Below are positions 44,758 to 54,356 of a DNA stretch of 64,000 nt, in pieces. This DNA is from CBDBND01 sp965262665 (GTDB lineage: Bacteria > Pseudomonadota > Alphaproteobacteria > Rhodospirillales > Rhodospirillaceae). Both the position numbers and the translations under genes were made by a program. The stretch is from positions 770,090-834,089 of the forward strand of contig OZ253551.1 of NCBI GenBank assembly GCA_965262665.1. Reading direction: 5' to 3'. Under the pieces are notes generated by a model. The model was given only the letters and a program-made list of their open reading frames with translations, was not told where the DNA came from and did no database searches. Numbering within the stretch: the first letter of the stretch is position 1; every line of letters begins with the position of its first letter.

Positions 44758-45198
44758 TCAGATGTGATCTGACAGTTGGCCGTTTTTCCGGCGGCCTCTG
44801 TTAGGTCAAGTTCAGTTCACGAACTTTTCCTTCCAGATTTCTTTGCCCTCGATCATGGTCTGGAACGGCGTTCTGCCGCAACACATTTTGCCCTGATGAG
44901 TGCGTTCCGTGTTGTAGTGATGTAGCCATTGATCCAGATCAGCCTGCAGCGCATCGACGCTGTCGTAGAGTCTTTTGCGGAACGCGGCCTGGTAGAACTC
45001 CTGCAGCACGGTCTTGTGAAAGCGCTCGCAGATGCCGTTTGTTTGCGGTGATTTGACCTTGGTCTTGGTGTGGTCGATATCGTTGATGGCCAGGAAGAGC
45101 TGGTAGTCGTGCTTGTCGACGCGCCCGCAGTATTCCGTACCCCTGTCGGTCATGATCCGCAGCACAGGCAGGTCGTGCTCGTCATGGAACGGCATCGG
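44758..45198 (-). pseudogene. IS481-family transposase, C-terminal part
   Basis: LRIMTDRGTEYCGRVDKHDY (second Asp), DIDHTKTKVKSPQTNGICER (Glu region) and ADLDQWLHHYNTERTHQGKM, stop at 44812, then the element end. The N-terminal half is missing; at about 45198 the sequence joins the cytochrome/TolB gene. Confidence 0.88.
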
Positions 45199-46392
45199 CA
45201 AAGAACTCTTTGAGGCTGAGTGTGGCTCCTGCCATGGGATCAATCTCATGAACGGGACATCATCCGCAATGATCGGAACCGAATTCGTTGAACGATGGGG
45301 AGGACAAGCCACACAAGCGGGAAGTTCCACATGGACGGGGTTTCAAGTGGGCGCGTTGCTGGATGAAATGATTGAGACAATGCCGTCCGGGATCGTCGGA
45401 TCTGTTTCTTCGGACGAGCAACTGTCAATTTTGACGTACGTGCTGCAGGAAAATGGGTTTCCGTCGGGCGACACCCAATTGACGGCCAACTCCCCCAAGC
45501 TTCACGACACCGCACTCGAATTTGAACCGACGGTGGGGAGAGTCGGACTTGAGCAGCGGCTGTTGGTCTGGGTGGATCGCCAAGGCCGAGAAGAGATCAT
45601 TCCGGTTCCGCCACGACATTATTATCTGCCGCGAATCTCGCCGGATGGAAAACAGATTGCGGTTGAGGTGCATCTCGACAAACCGGACATCTGGATCGTC
45701 GACGTCTACACCGGAAACATGCGGCAACTCACTCGTGAGGGAATCAACAGGTTTCCGCTGTGGAGTCCCGACGGAACGCGCGTTCTTTACAGCTCGGACC
45801 GGCACCGGGAACCGGTGGAGGGCGAACGCGTCTTTTTTGACGGCCATGAAGTGTACTGGCAGGCCGCTGACGGAACGGGAGAGGCAGAACGGCTGACTTT
45901 TGGAGAACACAACCACGGTCCCCAAAAGTGGGCTCCCGATGGCAAAACCCTCTCCTTTTATGAGATTCATCCGGATACCTATCGGGATATCTAGATGCTC
46001 CCTGTTGCTGGAAATAGAAAACCCTGGCTCTTCTTGAGACTCCCTATCTGGAGGGAGGCATTGGGTTCTCCCGGGACGGCAAGTGGCTGGCTTACACCTC
46101 CAAGGAAACGGGACGTTAAGAAGTCGAGATCCGGGCTTTTCCAGACTCATTCCCCGAATATCAAGTCACCACTGAGGGCGGAGTAGAATTGGTCTGGCCA
46201 CCCGGGAGTAACGAACTTTTTTACAGAAACGAAGACAAACGGATGGCTATGGAGATCAACGTGGGAGAGACATTAAATGTAGGAATTTCACGTGTTCTGT
46301 TTGAAGGAAACTACGTCAAGGGCCCGGGATCCCGAGCCAGTTGGGACTCAACGGACGGGCAGCGGTTTCTGCTCCTTAAACGTGTGGAATAG
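45199..46392 (+). pseudogene. Cytochrome c / TolB-like propeller protein, broken
   Basis: Starts inside a c-type cytochrome domain (GIGKELFEAECGSCHGINL, a CxxCH haem site), then GFQVGALLDEMIETMPSG and LSILTYVLQENGFPSGDTQL, the end of that domain. A WD40-like PD40 propeller follows: LPRISPDGKQIAVEVHLDKP DIWIVDV and GINRFPLWSPDGTRVLYSSD. TAG at 45992-45994 replaces Trp in YRDI-W-MLPV, and further frameshifts follow; the end (FRAFPDSFPEYQ-like; KRMAMEINVGETLNVGISRV) is recognisable to 46392. The N-terminus is lost at the IS481. A periplasmic redox protein in its original form. Confidence 0.8.
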
Positions 46393-46518
46393 GTACTAAA
46401 AAGTTCACGGGTGACCGCGCATCCATGACTAGACGAACAGCCAATGCTTTCTCTGATAAAAAAAGAATGTCCGGGCGCGTCACTAATCACGCCCGAACAA
46501 ACATTTCAGATTGGTCAG

Positions 46519-47724
46519 TTAGGCTGGCTTAACTCCCATGATGTTGCCGCCGGGACGACGGGTGGAGTTGGGTCCTTCGCTGACCTGGAAGCCGGCCTTC
46601 TCCATTTCGCCGGGGAAGTCCAACGCCACATACTCGTAGTACCAGGGTTCCTAATTCCACCGGTAGGTCCACCACCAGCGCACTTGCTCCCAACCGGTTG
46701 AGGGCTTGGCCATGCCGCCCATGCCGCCGGTGTAGAAGTCGACCGGGTAGTACACTCCGCCCGGCCGCAGCACACGATAGGCTTCGCGGATGATTTGTTT
46801 GGACACCTCGAGCGTGACCTCGTGATGCAGAATATTCGACATCACGATGTCGAAATAGCCGTCATCGAACTTGGAGTCCTCCGCCAGGCGCTGGGCGAAA
46901 TTGATGTCCACTCCGAGGTCCACGGCGCGCATGTGATCATAGCGCACCATCGGTCCGCCAACACCGATGCCCCAGACCTCGGCGTCGGGGAACCGTTCCT
47001 TCAATCCCATAGTGGTTTGGCCAATGCTGCAGCCCTGTTCCAAGATGCGATTGACTTGGCCGTCCGGCGGAATGGGCACAACCCCCGCCAAGCGCCGCTT
47101 GGCTTCGTCCTGGTTGTTGCGACCCATGTGGAAGTTGTTGGTGCCGTAGTGATAGATGTGGCCCGCGAACGGATCGCCCACATAACCGCCCGGTTGCATA
47201 TGGACTTCATGCTTGGTGTATTCGGGTTCGATGCCAGGGTTGAGTTCTAATGTGCCAGGACCGGCGTTATCGGTCGCTTCCATTTCGGCGAGATACTTGT
47301 CGCCGTTCTTATGGAACTCCTCCTGAAAATTTCGCCAGGTCATTTCCTGGGTGCTGGTCCAAGCGCGGAAACGGGTGGCGATCACAGGATCCTTGCTGAG
47401 CAGGTCCAGTGCTTCCTTGCGGTCCATGGCCGCACGGGGATTCAGGCCCTTCTCTCTCAGGATACGGGTAGCCCGTTTGGAGGCCAGCCGGGTGAGGTCC
47501 TCATTGACGTAGGTGCGAAAGCCGGTGAGAAAATCGTCATGGCTTTCCAGGTCGAGCCGCGGAATGCGCTCGAGCCGGCCGATCTTGCCGCGTGGTTCAA
47601 AATCCACCGCTTTCAGATCTTTTGACTCCGGCAGCTTGGCTTGGGCTTTGCGCCAGCCGAACATAGAAGCCAGGGCGGAAGACACGACGGCCGTCGTGCC
47701 GAACAGTGAACGACGATCTAGCAT
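46519..47724 (-). pseudogene. Tat-signal SAM-dependent methyltransferase with an amber stop at codon 358
   Basis: ATG 47724 starts MLDRRSLFGTTAVVSSALAS, a twin-arginine-like signal. The methyltransferase domain follows: NRILEQGCSIGQTTMGLKER (SAM loop), DAEVWGIGVGGPMVRYDHMR, DDGYFDIVMSNILHHEVTLE and REAYRVLRPGGVYYPVDFYT. At 46651-46653 TAG interrupts TYRWN-stop-EPWYYEYVALDF, and the frame continues 43 codons to TAA at 46519 (PGGNIMGVKPA). CAG to TAG would explain it. The lost tail may matter for folding. An exported methyltransferase is unusual. A small gene lies 12 bases upstream and is probably co-transcribed. Confidence 0.83.
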
Positions 47725-47736
47725 GGTCTGTCCTCC

Positions 47737-48081
47737 TTATGTGTCTTTGTTAAAGGGTTCGCCGGAGAAATCGAGATCACCCTCACGGCTCAAAGCGTAA
47801 AACGTGCGCTTCACAAACGCATCACGGTCTTCTTGCCAATCGGCCATGCGTTCTTCCGATGGCATGTAGGATTCCACCATCTCTTCGCTGATGCCTTTGT
47901 CTTCAAGAAGCGCTTCCAACACCTTCATGCGGCGGCGTACCGTCCGCACTTCGGCACCAAGGGCAATGACCGTGGTCATGAGATTGTCCGTGGCGGGGTT
48001 GTCGAAAAACACCGACCGGTCAGAATCCGATTTGATGAAATCGGAGGCAAAGGTCGGTCGATCAGATGTCTTGTCAGCCAT
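47737..48081 (-). CDS. Conserved-looking hypothetical protein upstream of the methyltransferase
   Basis: 114 residues from ATG 48081 (GGGGGGAG upstream); the frame is open to 48144. Sequence MADKTSDRPTFASDFIKSDS, then VIALGAEVRTVRRRMKVLEA LLEDKG and a charged tail. A predicted coiled helix is visible, with no signal or membrane helix. Its stop lies 12 bases before the methyltransferase start, suggesting an operon. Function unknown. Confidence 0.7.
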   Translation of the reverse strand: MADKTSDRPTFASDFIKSDSDRSVFFDNPATDNLMTTVIALGAEVRTVRRRMKVLEALLEDKGISEEMVESYMPSEERMADWQEDRDAFVKRTFYALSREGDLDFSGEPFNKDT

Positions 48082-48144
48082 GACGGGGCTCTCCCCCCCT
48101 TTTTTTTCGCGTGAATGAATTTCGGTTTTGGAACACAGATACAT

Positions 48145-48395
48145 TGGAAATCAGCGACCGCCCCAAAAGGGTGGTGCGATCAGAAACTTTGATGCGTCAT
48201 GGTACGCCTGAACGGGCCATGCGGTTATAGAATATAGGGTTTCCGGTCATGGGGCGTCCGTGTCAAATCGCAGGGATTCTCGGCAATATTGAGAGCGGTT
48301 GGCTAGGGGCCTGTTCTCAATGAGAACAAATTGCACTTGAGCATGTGTATTGTTATGCCAGAGTCCCGCAATCTTAGGCGTAGGGAGTTTATAGA
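48145..48395. other. Divergent intergenic region, no gene seen
   Basis: About 250 bases between the hypothetical gene (minus) and DUF3750 (plus). Promoters for both are expected but no specific site is claimed. Confidence 0.4.
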
Positions 48396-49166
48396 CTGAA
48401 ACCTTCGTCATTCCTTAAGAGCGCACTTGTGGTCCTAGCGGTCCTGATGCTTGCCGGTCCTTTTGTCCAGTTGACCTCGGAGTCCGGCGTTCAGGCCAGG
48501 GATTGGCGGACCCCACCCGCGGACCTTGCCGATCTATCACCCGCGCCGGGCGCCTATACGCCGGCGATCGTGCAGGCATTGTGCGCCCGCGCCTACAGTT
48601 GGCGGGGGACCTTTGCCAATCATTGCTGGATTGCCGCCAAAGCCAAGGGCGCGCCTCAATGCCGGCGTTATGAGGTGATCGGGTTCCGACTTCGCCGAAC
48701 CGGGTCGGCAGTCGTCGCTACAGGCACGACCGAACCCGACCGGCATTGGTTTGGCGCTGCGCCCACACTGCAACAAGACATCCGTGGCCCCGCAGCCGAG
48801 ACCATCATCGCGCAACTGCCGGCAGCCGTGGCCACTTATCCCTATGCCGAGACCTATCGGGTATGGCCGGGCCCCAACAGCAACACCTTCATTGCCCATC
48901 TCGGCCGGGAAATCCCGGACCTGCGGTTGGCTCTGCCTGACAACGCCATCGGCAAGGATTATTTGGGCCCAGCCATCGCCGCCCCTGCACCGAGCGGCAC
49001 CGGCTTTCAGGTTTCTCTGGGCGGGCTCTTCGGCGTCCTTCTGGCTGCGCGTGAGGGATTGGAAGTGAATATCCTGGGCCTTGTGATTGGCGTAAACCCG
49101 TTGGAGTTGTCCCTCACGTTTCCGGGGGTGGGGCGCATACCCGACCGGCCGGTCGAGGACCATTAA
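48396..49166 (+). CDS. DUF3750 family protein
   Basis: The full DUF3750 pattern is present: IVQALCARAYSWRGTFANHC W, YEVIGFRLRRTG, PDRHWFGAAPTLQQDIRGPA, YRVWPGPNSNTFIAHLGREI, DNAIGKDYLGPAIAAPAPSG TGFQ and AREGLEVNILGLVIGVNPLE. The start is uncertain: AGGGAG lies eight bases before a CTG at 48396, whose product (LKPSSFLKSALVVLAVLMLA) has a natural signal-anchor start, whereas the first standard start is GTG 48429. A CTG start, or an ATG mutated to CTG, is possible. Membrane or periplasmic; function of the family unknown. Confidence 0.85.
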   Translation: MKPSSFLKSALVVLAVLMLAGPFVQLTSESGVQARDWRTPPADLADLSPAPGAYTPAIVQALCARAYSWRGTFANHCWIAAKAKGAPQCRRYEVIGFRLRRTGSAVVATGTTEPDRHWFGAAPTLQQDIRGPAAETIIAQLPAAVATYPYAETYRVWPGPNSNTFIAHLGREIPDLRLALPDNAIGKDYLGPAIAAPAPSGTGFQVSLGGLFGVLLAAREGLEVNILGLVIGVNPLELSLTFPGVGRIPDRPVEDH

Positions 49167-49236
49167 GTTGGTCTGCCTGGAACCTGGGCTGAGAGCCTTT
49201 TAGATTCGCGACGATGTTAGAGTTGGGATCATAGCG

Positions 49237-49437
49237 ATGAGCTTGAAAACTTTAGCCCACATGGCCTTTCGACGGGTGGCTTCGGACCCGCGCACCCGGG
49301 AGAAAGCCAAAGAGGCTGCAAAAGTTTTTGCTGACGAAGTCCAAAAAGCCGGTCAGGACAAAGGCCGGGCTTATGCGGCCGGGCGTGCAGTCCGCCGCAC
49401 CATCAAGCGCTTGCAGGGCGATTCCGACACCACGTGA
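49237..49437 (+). CDS. Small basic hypothetical protein (66 residues)
   Basis: MSLKTLAHMAFRRVASDPRT, REKAKEAAKVFADEVQKAGQ, DKGRAYAAGRAVRRTIKRLQ; a long basic amphipathic helix. Short proteins of this look are common in alphaproteobacteria. No recognised function. ATG with no strong ribosome site. Confidence 0.6.
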   Translation: MSLKTLAHMAFRRVASDPRTREKAKEAAKVFADEVQKAGQDKGRAYAAGRAVRRTIKRLQGDSDTT

Positions 49438-49611
49438 CCCGACCGCAAACATGACCGGATCTACGATCAGTTTTTAATCTGACTAGCGTTTGTCCAGGTT
49501 CGGCTCAGTCGATCCAAAGGTAAGGGTGTCATCGGTATTGCACGCCATGAAGCTCCCAAAACGATACGAAACCACCTACTGTGTCAGGAAATCACGTAGG
49601 GGGAGATCACC

Positions 49612-50274
49612 ATGGCCATCGAATTTGGAACACGTCCTAGCGAACTTCTTGATCCGTCAGAAATTGCAGCCTGGGCCGCGATCCCCTCCCCCATTATTGG
49701 GGATGAATTGAACCGGACGGGCCTCATGGCCTCACGCATCCGCCCGATCTCACCCTCCTTTTCCTGTGCAGGCCAAGCCCTGACGGTGGACTGTATGGTC
49801 GGTGACAACAGCGTGCTGCATTACTGCCTGCGCGAACTCTGGCCCGGCGCTGTCATCGTCGCGGATGGACGGGGCCATACGGACACGGCGATCTGGGGTG
49901 AAATCCTTCACACGTGCGCCACGCGCCAGGGAGCGGGTGGAGTCATCGTCGACGGCGCCATGCGTGATTCCGATGTGCTGCGGGAATCGGAAGTCCCCGC
50001 TTACAGTGCAGGGGTGTCACCGCGTGGCCCCCACAAGGGATTCGGCGGCGCCATCAACAAGCCTATTCAATGCGGTGGCGTGCCCGTATCGCCGGGAGAT
50101 CTGGTTGTGGCCGACCAAGACGGCATCGCCGTCATCCAGCCCGACCAGATGGACGGTCTCATGGACCGCTGCAAGAAGCGCATCGAGACGGAAGGGAAAA
50201 CACTCGCTCGCATCGCCGCCGGTGAACTGACCATCGACATCCTGAACTTCCCCCCGGCAGAGTCCATCGGTTGA
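49612..50274 (+). CDS. RraA family protein (HMG/CHA aldolase-like)
   Basis: 220 residues, GGGGAGA before ATG. RraA/HMG aldolase signature: SPIIGDELNRTGLMASRIRP, PGAVIVADGRGHTDTAIWGE, GAGGVIVDGAMRDSDVLRES and VPVSPGDLVVADQDGIAVIQ. The G-A-x-R-D segment (Arg-Asp for substrate and metal) is present, so aldolase or oxaloacetate decarboxylase activity is plausible. RraA-type RNase E inhibition is less likely in this setting. It is convergent to the ABC-F gene, 13 bases between stops. Confidence 0.88.
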   Translation: MAIEFGTRPSELLDPSEIAAWAAIPSPIIGDELNRTGLMASRIRPISPSFSCAGQALTVDCMVGDNSVLHYCLRELWPGAVIVADGRGHTDTAIWGEILHTCATRQGAGGVIVDGAMRDSDVLRESEVPAYSAGVSPRGPHKGFGGAINKPIQCGGVPVSPGDLVVADQDGIAVIQPDQMDGLMDRCKKRIETEGKTLARIAAGELTIDILNFPPAESIG

Positions 50275-50287
50275 TAGTACTGAAATA

Positions 50288-52168
50288 CTATAACGCATCC
50301 GCTTGATCTAATGCTTCACTGACGACCATCCACTGAGCTTCCTGCGCTGCGATGTCGCGTTCTAGGTCGGCGCGGATTTTCATGAGATCAGATACGGCAA
50401 CGTCTTGAAATTCGCCCGTAGCCTCTAACGGATTAAATAGAACCCGATCTATGGCAGAGCGACGGTTTGACAGACGAGTCAACTCCGCTTCAGCTTGGGC
50501 CACTTCTTTGCGAAGCGCAGTATTACGACTTCTTAGTTGGGCTGTGAGTCTTCTTTGTTCTTTTTTATTTGCAGACTTCTTTTGAACCGTCGCCGTCTTT
50601 TGAGAGACACGGCCCATGACTAAGTCCTGATAGTCGTCCAGCGTTCCTTTAAATTCCACGGCTGTTCCGTCGGCAACGAGCACGATCCGGTCTGCCGTCA
50701 ACTCCAGCATGTGCCGGTCGTGGGTCACCACAATGACGGCGCCGTTGAATTCAGCAAGCGCTTGAACCAAAGCCTCGCGGGCATCCACATCCAGGTGGTT
50801 TGTGGGCTCGTCTAGCAAAAGGATATGCGGTGCGTCACGGGTAATGAGCGCAAGAACGAGCCGAGCCCGTTCTCCGCCCGACAATTGCCGAACCTCTCGG
50901 TTTGCCATGTCACCGGAAAACCCGAAGCGCCCCAGCTGGGAACGCACGGCGCCAGGTTTGGCGTCTGGAATCATGCGAGTCATTTGTTGAAAGGGCGTTT
51001 CATCCGCCACGAGGTCTTCAATTTGATGTTGGGCGAAATAGCCAACCCGTACTTTTCCGCTGTAATGGATGTCGCCACAACATGGCTCTAGGTGACCGGC
51101 CAGCAGGCGTGCCAATGTTGTCTTACCATTGCCATTGCGCCCCACGAACGCGATGCGGTCATCGGGATCGATACGAAGATCAAGGTTAGATAATACGGGT
51201 GTGCCGGCCACATACTCCACTTCAGCGTCGTTCAACGTAATCAGCGGCGGGCGAAGTTCGTTGGGACTCGGAAACGCAAAAGTCAGCGTCGAGTCTTCTG
51301 CAGCTTCAGCGATTGGTTCCATGCGGGCCAGAGCTTTAATGCGACTTTGTGCCTGCCGGGCCGTATGCGTTTTATACCGCCAGCGATCAACATAGGCTTG
51401 CAGCTGCTTGCGTTTACTTTCCTGTTTCAAGCGCAGGGATTCCACTTGCGCTTGGCGTTCCCGTCGCAGCCGTTCAAACGAATCGTAATTGCCGGGATAC
51501 AACGTGGCTTTGCCGCCCTGCAGATGAAGAATGTGATCGACAACCGAGTTTAGGAGATCCCGCTCGTGACTGATGATCACCAGTGATGCCGAATAAGACT
51601 TCAGAAAAGTCTCTAACCACAGTTCAGCTTCGAGATCCAAGTGGTTCGAGGGTTCATCCAAGAGCAGAAGATCGGGTTCTGAAAACAAAAGAGCGGCCAA
51701 CGCGACGCGCATGCGCCATCCGCCGGAGAAGGAGTCCATGGGCCGGTTTTGCGCCTCTTCATCGAAGCCCAAGCCCGCAAGAATGCGTGCCGCTCGCGCG
51801 GGGGCGCCAAGGGCATCAATGGTAGTAAGGCGGTCATGAACTTCGGCGATTCGGTTTGGATCCGATGCGTTCTCTGCCTCTTCAAGTAGCGATAGGCGTT
51901 CTGTATCGGACGCGAGAACCAATTCGATGGGTGTCTGCGAGCCGCCAGGTGTGTGCTGGGCCACATAGCCAACCCGGGTTTGCTTGGGATACTGAAAACT
52001 GCCACCGTCGGGCTGCAGCTCGTCCGCCATAACTTTTATGAGGGTTGATTTTCCGGCTCCGTTGCGGCCCACCAGCCCGACATGGCTTTTCGGCGGCAAA
52101 GTTGTAGAAACTTTGTCCAAAATGAGATTTCCGCCGAGGCGAACAGTGATGTCTTGCAAGGTCAACAT
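50288..52168 (-). CDS. ABC-F family ATPase (YheS/Uup-like)
   Basis: 626 residues from ATG 52168 (the frame extends to 52207, but MLTLQDITVRLGG is the usual start). Two ABC domains: Walker A GRNGAGKSTLIKVMA and GRNGNGKTTLARLLA; signatures FSGGWRMRVALA and LSGGERARLVLA; Walker B LLLLDEPSNHLDLEAELWL and ILLLDEPTNHLDVDAREAL; the central P-site-tRNA-interaction linker region holds RERQAQVESLRLKQESKRKQ. A basic coiled-coil C-terminus ends the protein. ABC-F proteins act on the ribosome as translation factors. Divergent from the aminotransferase gene. Intact. Confidence 0.95.
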   Translation of the reverse strand: MLTLQDITVRLGGNLILDKVSTTLPPKSHVGLVGRNGAGKSTLIKVMADELQPDGGSFQYPKQTRVGYVAQHTPGGSQTPIELVLASDTERLSLLEEAENASDPNRIAEVHDRLTTIDALGAPARAARILAGLGFDEEAQNRPMDSFSGGWRMRVALAALLFSEPDLLLLDEPSNHLDLEAELWLETFLKSYSASLVIISHERDLLNSVVDHILHLQGGKATLYPGNYDSFERLRRERQAQVESLRLKQESKRKQLQAYVDRWRYKTHTARQAQSRIKALARMEPIAEAAEDSTLTFAFPSPNELRPPLITLNDAEVEYVAGTPVLSNLDLRIDPDDRIAFVGRNGNGKTTLARLLAGHLEPCCGDIHYSGKVRVGYFAQHQIEDLVADETPFQQMTRMIPDAKPGAVRSQLGRFGFSGDMANREVRQLSGGERARLVLALITRDAPHILLLDEPTNHLDVDAREALVQALAEFNGAVIVVTHDRHMLELTADRIVLVADGTAVEFKGTLDDYQDLVMGRVSQKTATVQKKSANKKEQRRLTAQLRSRNTALRKEVAQAEAELTRLSNRRSAIDRVLFNPLEATGEFQDVAVSDLMKIRADLERDIAAQEAQWMVVSEALDQADAL

Positions 52169-52260
52169 GGCGGGCGGGAGATAGCACGGCGGCGAGTAGA
52201 GCGGCAAATATGTTATGACAGTGGGAGTCAGCCAACGAATTTATACGAATCAAGGTAAGA

Positions 52261-53430
52261 ATGACCAACACGTCCATTGTTCCAAAAGACCGATTGTTGA
52301 TGGGGCCGGGACCGTCGAACGTGCATCAACGTGTGCTCGACGCCATGGCCCAGCCGACAGTCGGCCATCTCGATCCGGTCTTCTCCGAGATGATGGACGA
52401 GGTCAAGCGCCTGATGCGCGCCACCTTTCAAACGACAAATGAATTGACCATCCCTTTATCCGGTCCTGGGTCTGTGGCCATGGAAACTTGCTTCGTCAAT
52501 CTGGTCGAGCCGGGCGACGAGATCATCGTCTGTATCAACGGCGTGTTCGGCGAACGCATGGCAGATGTGACGAAACGCTGCGGCGGCACCGTCATCCGTC
52601 ACGAAACAGCGTGGGGCAAGGCGATCGACCGGTCTTCCGTGGAAGAAACCATCACCGCCAATCCCAATACCAAGGTGTTGGCCTTTGTCCATGCGGAAAC
52701 GTCAACCGGCGTCCTCAGCGATGCAGCGGCTTTATGCGCGCTGGCGAAAGAACACGGACTCCTTTCCATCGTCGATGCGGTGACGTCGCTGGGCGGCGTC
52801 CCTGTGGATGTGGATGGCTGGGGTGCCGACGCCGTCTATTCGGGCACGCAAAAGTGTTTATCCTGTCCACCCGGTCTGTCGCTGTTGACCATGTCATCTG
52901 CTGCGGCCGAACGCATTCAATCACGTGCCGCGCCCATCCAGAGCTGGTTCATGGATCTCACTTTGGTGATGGCATATTGGGACGGCACCGGCGGGCGCAC
53001 CTATCACCACACCGCTCCGGTCAATGCCATTTACGGACTGTATCAAGCGTTGCGCGACGCTCATGACGAAGGTCTGGAAGCTCGCTGGCAGCGACATCGC
53101 TCAATACACAACGCTTTGGTTGAAGGCTTAGAAGCGTTCGGACTCGCGTTTGCGGTCGAAGAGGCCGTTCGCCTGCCCCAACTCAACGCAGTGGGCATTC
53201 CCGACGGTGTTGACGACGCGAAAGTCCGCAACACGCTGATCAACGATTATGACATCGAGATCGGCGCCGGGCTTGGACCCTTTACCGGTAAGATCTGGCG
53301 TATCGGTCTGATGGGAGAAACCGCACGGATCGAAAATGTGCAGCGCCTAATTACAGCTCTCGGACCCACTCTCAAAAATCTAGGCTGGGACTGCGATACA
53401 GAAGCCGCCTTGGCGAACGTGATCCCCTAA
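52261..53430 (+). CDS. Class V aminotransferase (serine/alanine--glyoxylate type)
   Basis: 389 residues. DRLLMGPGPSNVHQRVLDAM at the start, PLSGPGSVAMETCFVNLVEP, HAETSTGVLSDAAALCALAK, SIVDAVTSLGGVPVDVDGWG and YSGTQKCLSCPPGLSLLTMS with K198 as the PLP lysine. This is the alanine--glyoxylate / serine--glyoxylate / 2-aminoethylphosphonate-like group of pyridoxal-phosphate enzymes. With RraA and the amidohydrolase nearby it may serve glyoxylate or amino-acid turnover (inference). Intact, no lesion seen. Confidence 0.93.
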   Translation: MTNTSIVPKDRLLMGPGPSNVHQRVLDAMAQPTVGHLDPVFSEMMDEVKRLMRATFQTTNELTIPLSGPGSVAMETCFVNLVEPGDEIIVCINGVFGERMADVTKRCGGTVIRHETAWGKAIDRSSVEETITANPNTKVLAFVHAETSTGVLSDAAALCALAKEHGLLSIVDAVTSLGGVPVDVDGWGADAVYSGTQKCLSCPPGLSLLTMSSAAAERIQSRAAPIQSWFMDLTLVMAYWDGTGGRTYHHTAPVNAIYGLYQALRDAHDEGLEARWQRHRSIHNALVEGLEAFGLAFAVEEAVRLPQLNAVGIPDGVDDAKVRNTLINDYDIEIGAGLGPFTGKIWRIGLMGETARIENVQRLITALGPTLKNLGWDCDTEAALANVIP

Positions 53431-53591
53431 ATACGCCCGGCACCCTGGATTGGCTGGGTTTCGTCCTGACTCGTGGCCGTTGTGGCGAAGTGCTATACTC
53501 GGGACACGGACTGACAGAGGCTGACCAATCAGCAGGGTGCAGCCCCGTACACTTGAAATCTGAAGAGTGAATTCTGAAGGGAGAGAAACAC

Positions 53592-54227
53592 ATGTTCAAA
53601 AAAGTTTTGTTTACCACCGCCGCCGTGCTTGGACTGAGCATGGCTCCTGCCAACGCTCATAATGCGCTGGACCTCAAGGAAGGTTATGCCGGCTATTCCA
53701 CGCCAATGATTCTCAGCGTCAACCACGGCTGTCATGGCAGCCCGGTCGTTGGCCTGCGGCTCAAGGTTCCGGACGGCGTCATCGATGCCAAAGCCGCCTT
53801 CGACCCGGCTTGGGATATTGAATACAAAATGCGCTCGTTGGATGAGCCGGCGATGTTCCATGGCCGTCCGATCAACGAAGTGGTCGATGAAATCATTTGG
53901 AATAACCCGGTTAAGGTGGTTCCGTCCAACGGTTGGTATCCGTTCAAGTTCCGCATGACCCTGCCGGACGAGCCGGGCAAGATTTTTCACATTCAAAACA
54001 TCACCGTCTGTGAAGAAGGCACGGACCCCTATGTGGACCTGCCGGAAATGGTACTCGACATCAACGATCCTGAGTTTCCTGCTAAGGCCTGGGAATTCAT
54101 GACGGCGACACCAACACCGGCGCCTTTCCTTGTGATTCGCGCACCGGAAAAGAAACTGCACCCGTGGGAGTGGACTCCGGAACAAGCCCGTGGAAAATCC
54201 ATGGAACAGGAAGCCATGGCCAAATAA
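53592..54227 (+). CDS. YcnI-like (DUF1775) periplasmic copper-associated protein
   Basis: 211 residues; GAAGGGAGAG precedes ATG. A signal peptide (MFKKVLFTTAAVLGLSMAPA) ends ANA, leaving His as the first mature residue as in copper-binding YcnI proteins. Domain: YAGYSTPMILSVNHGCHGSP VVGLRLKVPDG, then WNNP... and WYPFKFRMTLPDEPGKIFHI and a W-x-W tail (HPWEWTPEQ). Usually involved in copper handling. No copper genes adjacent. A strong terminator follows. Confidence 0.88.
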   Translation: MFKKVLFTTAAVLGLSMAPANAHNALDLKEGYAGYSTPMILSVNHGCHGSPVVGLRLKVPDGVIDAKAAFDPAWDIEYKMRSLDEPAMFHGRPINEVVDEIIWNNPVKVVPSNGWYPFKFRMTLPDEPGKIFHIQNITVCEEGTDPYVDLPEMVLDINDPEFPAKAWEFMTATPTPAPFLVIRAPEKKLHPWEWTPEQARGKSMEQEAMAK

Positions 54228-54252
54228 GCAAGTTTCTATTGCTGAATGAATG

Positions 54253-54285
54253 CGGGGCGGTTTTTGACCGCCCCGTTTTCTTTTT
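54253..54285 (+). terminator. Rho-independent terminator after the YcnI-like gene
   Basis: CGGGGCGGT (54253-54261) / ACCGCCCCG (54267-54275), then TTTTCTTTTT. Confidence 0.95.
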
Positions 54286-54356
54286 GAACCCTTTCGCAAG
54301 TCAGCGGTCCGTGATGAAATGAAAATTCATAACGGCGCATACATGGGGACCATGTC

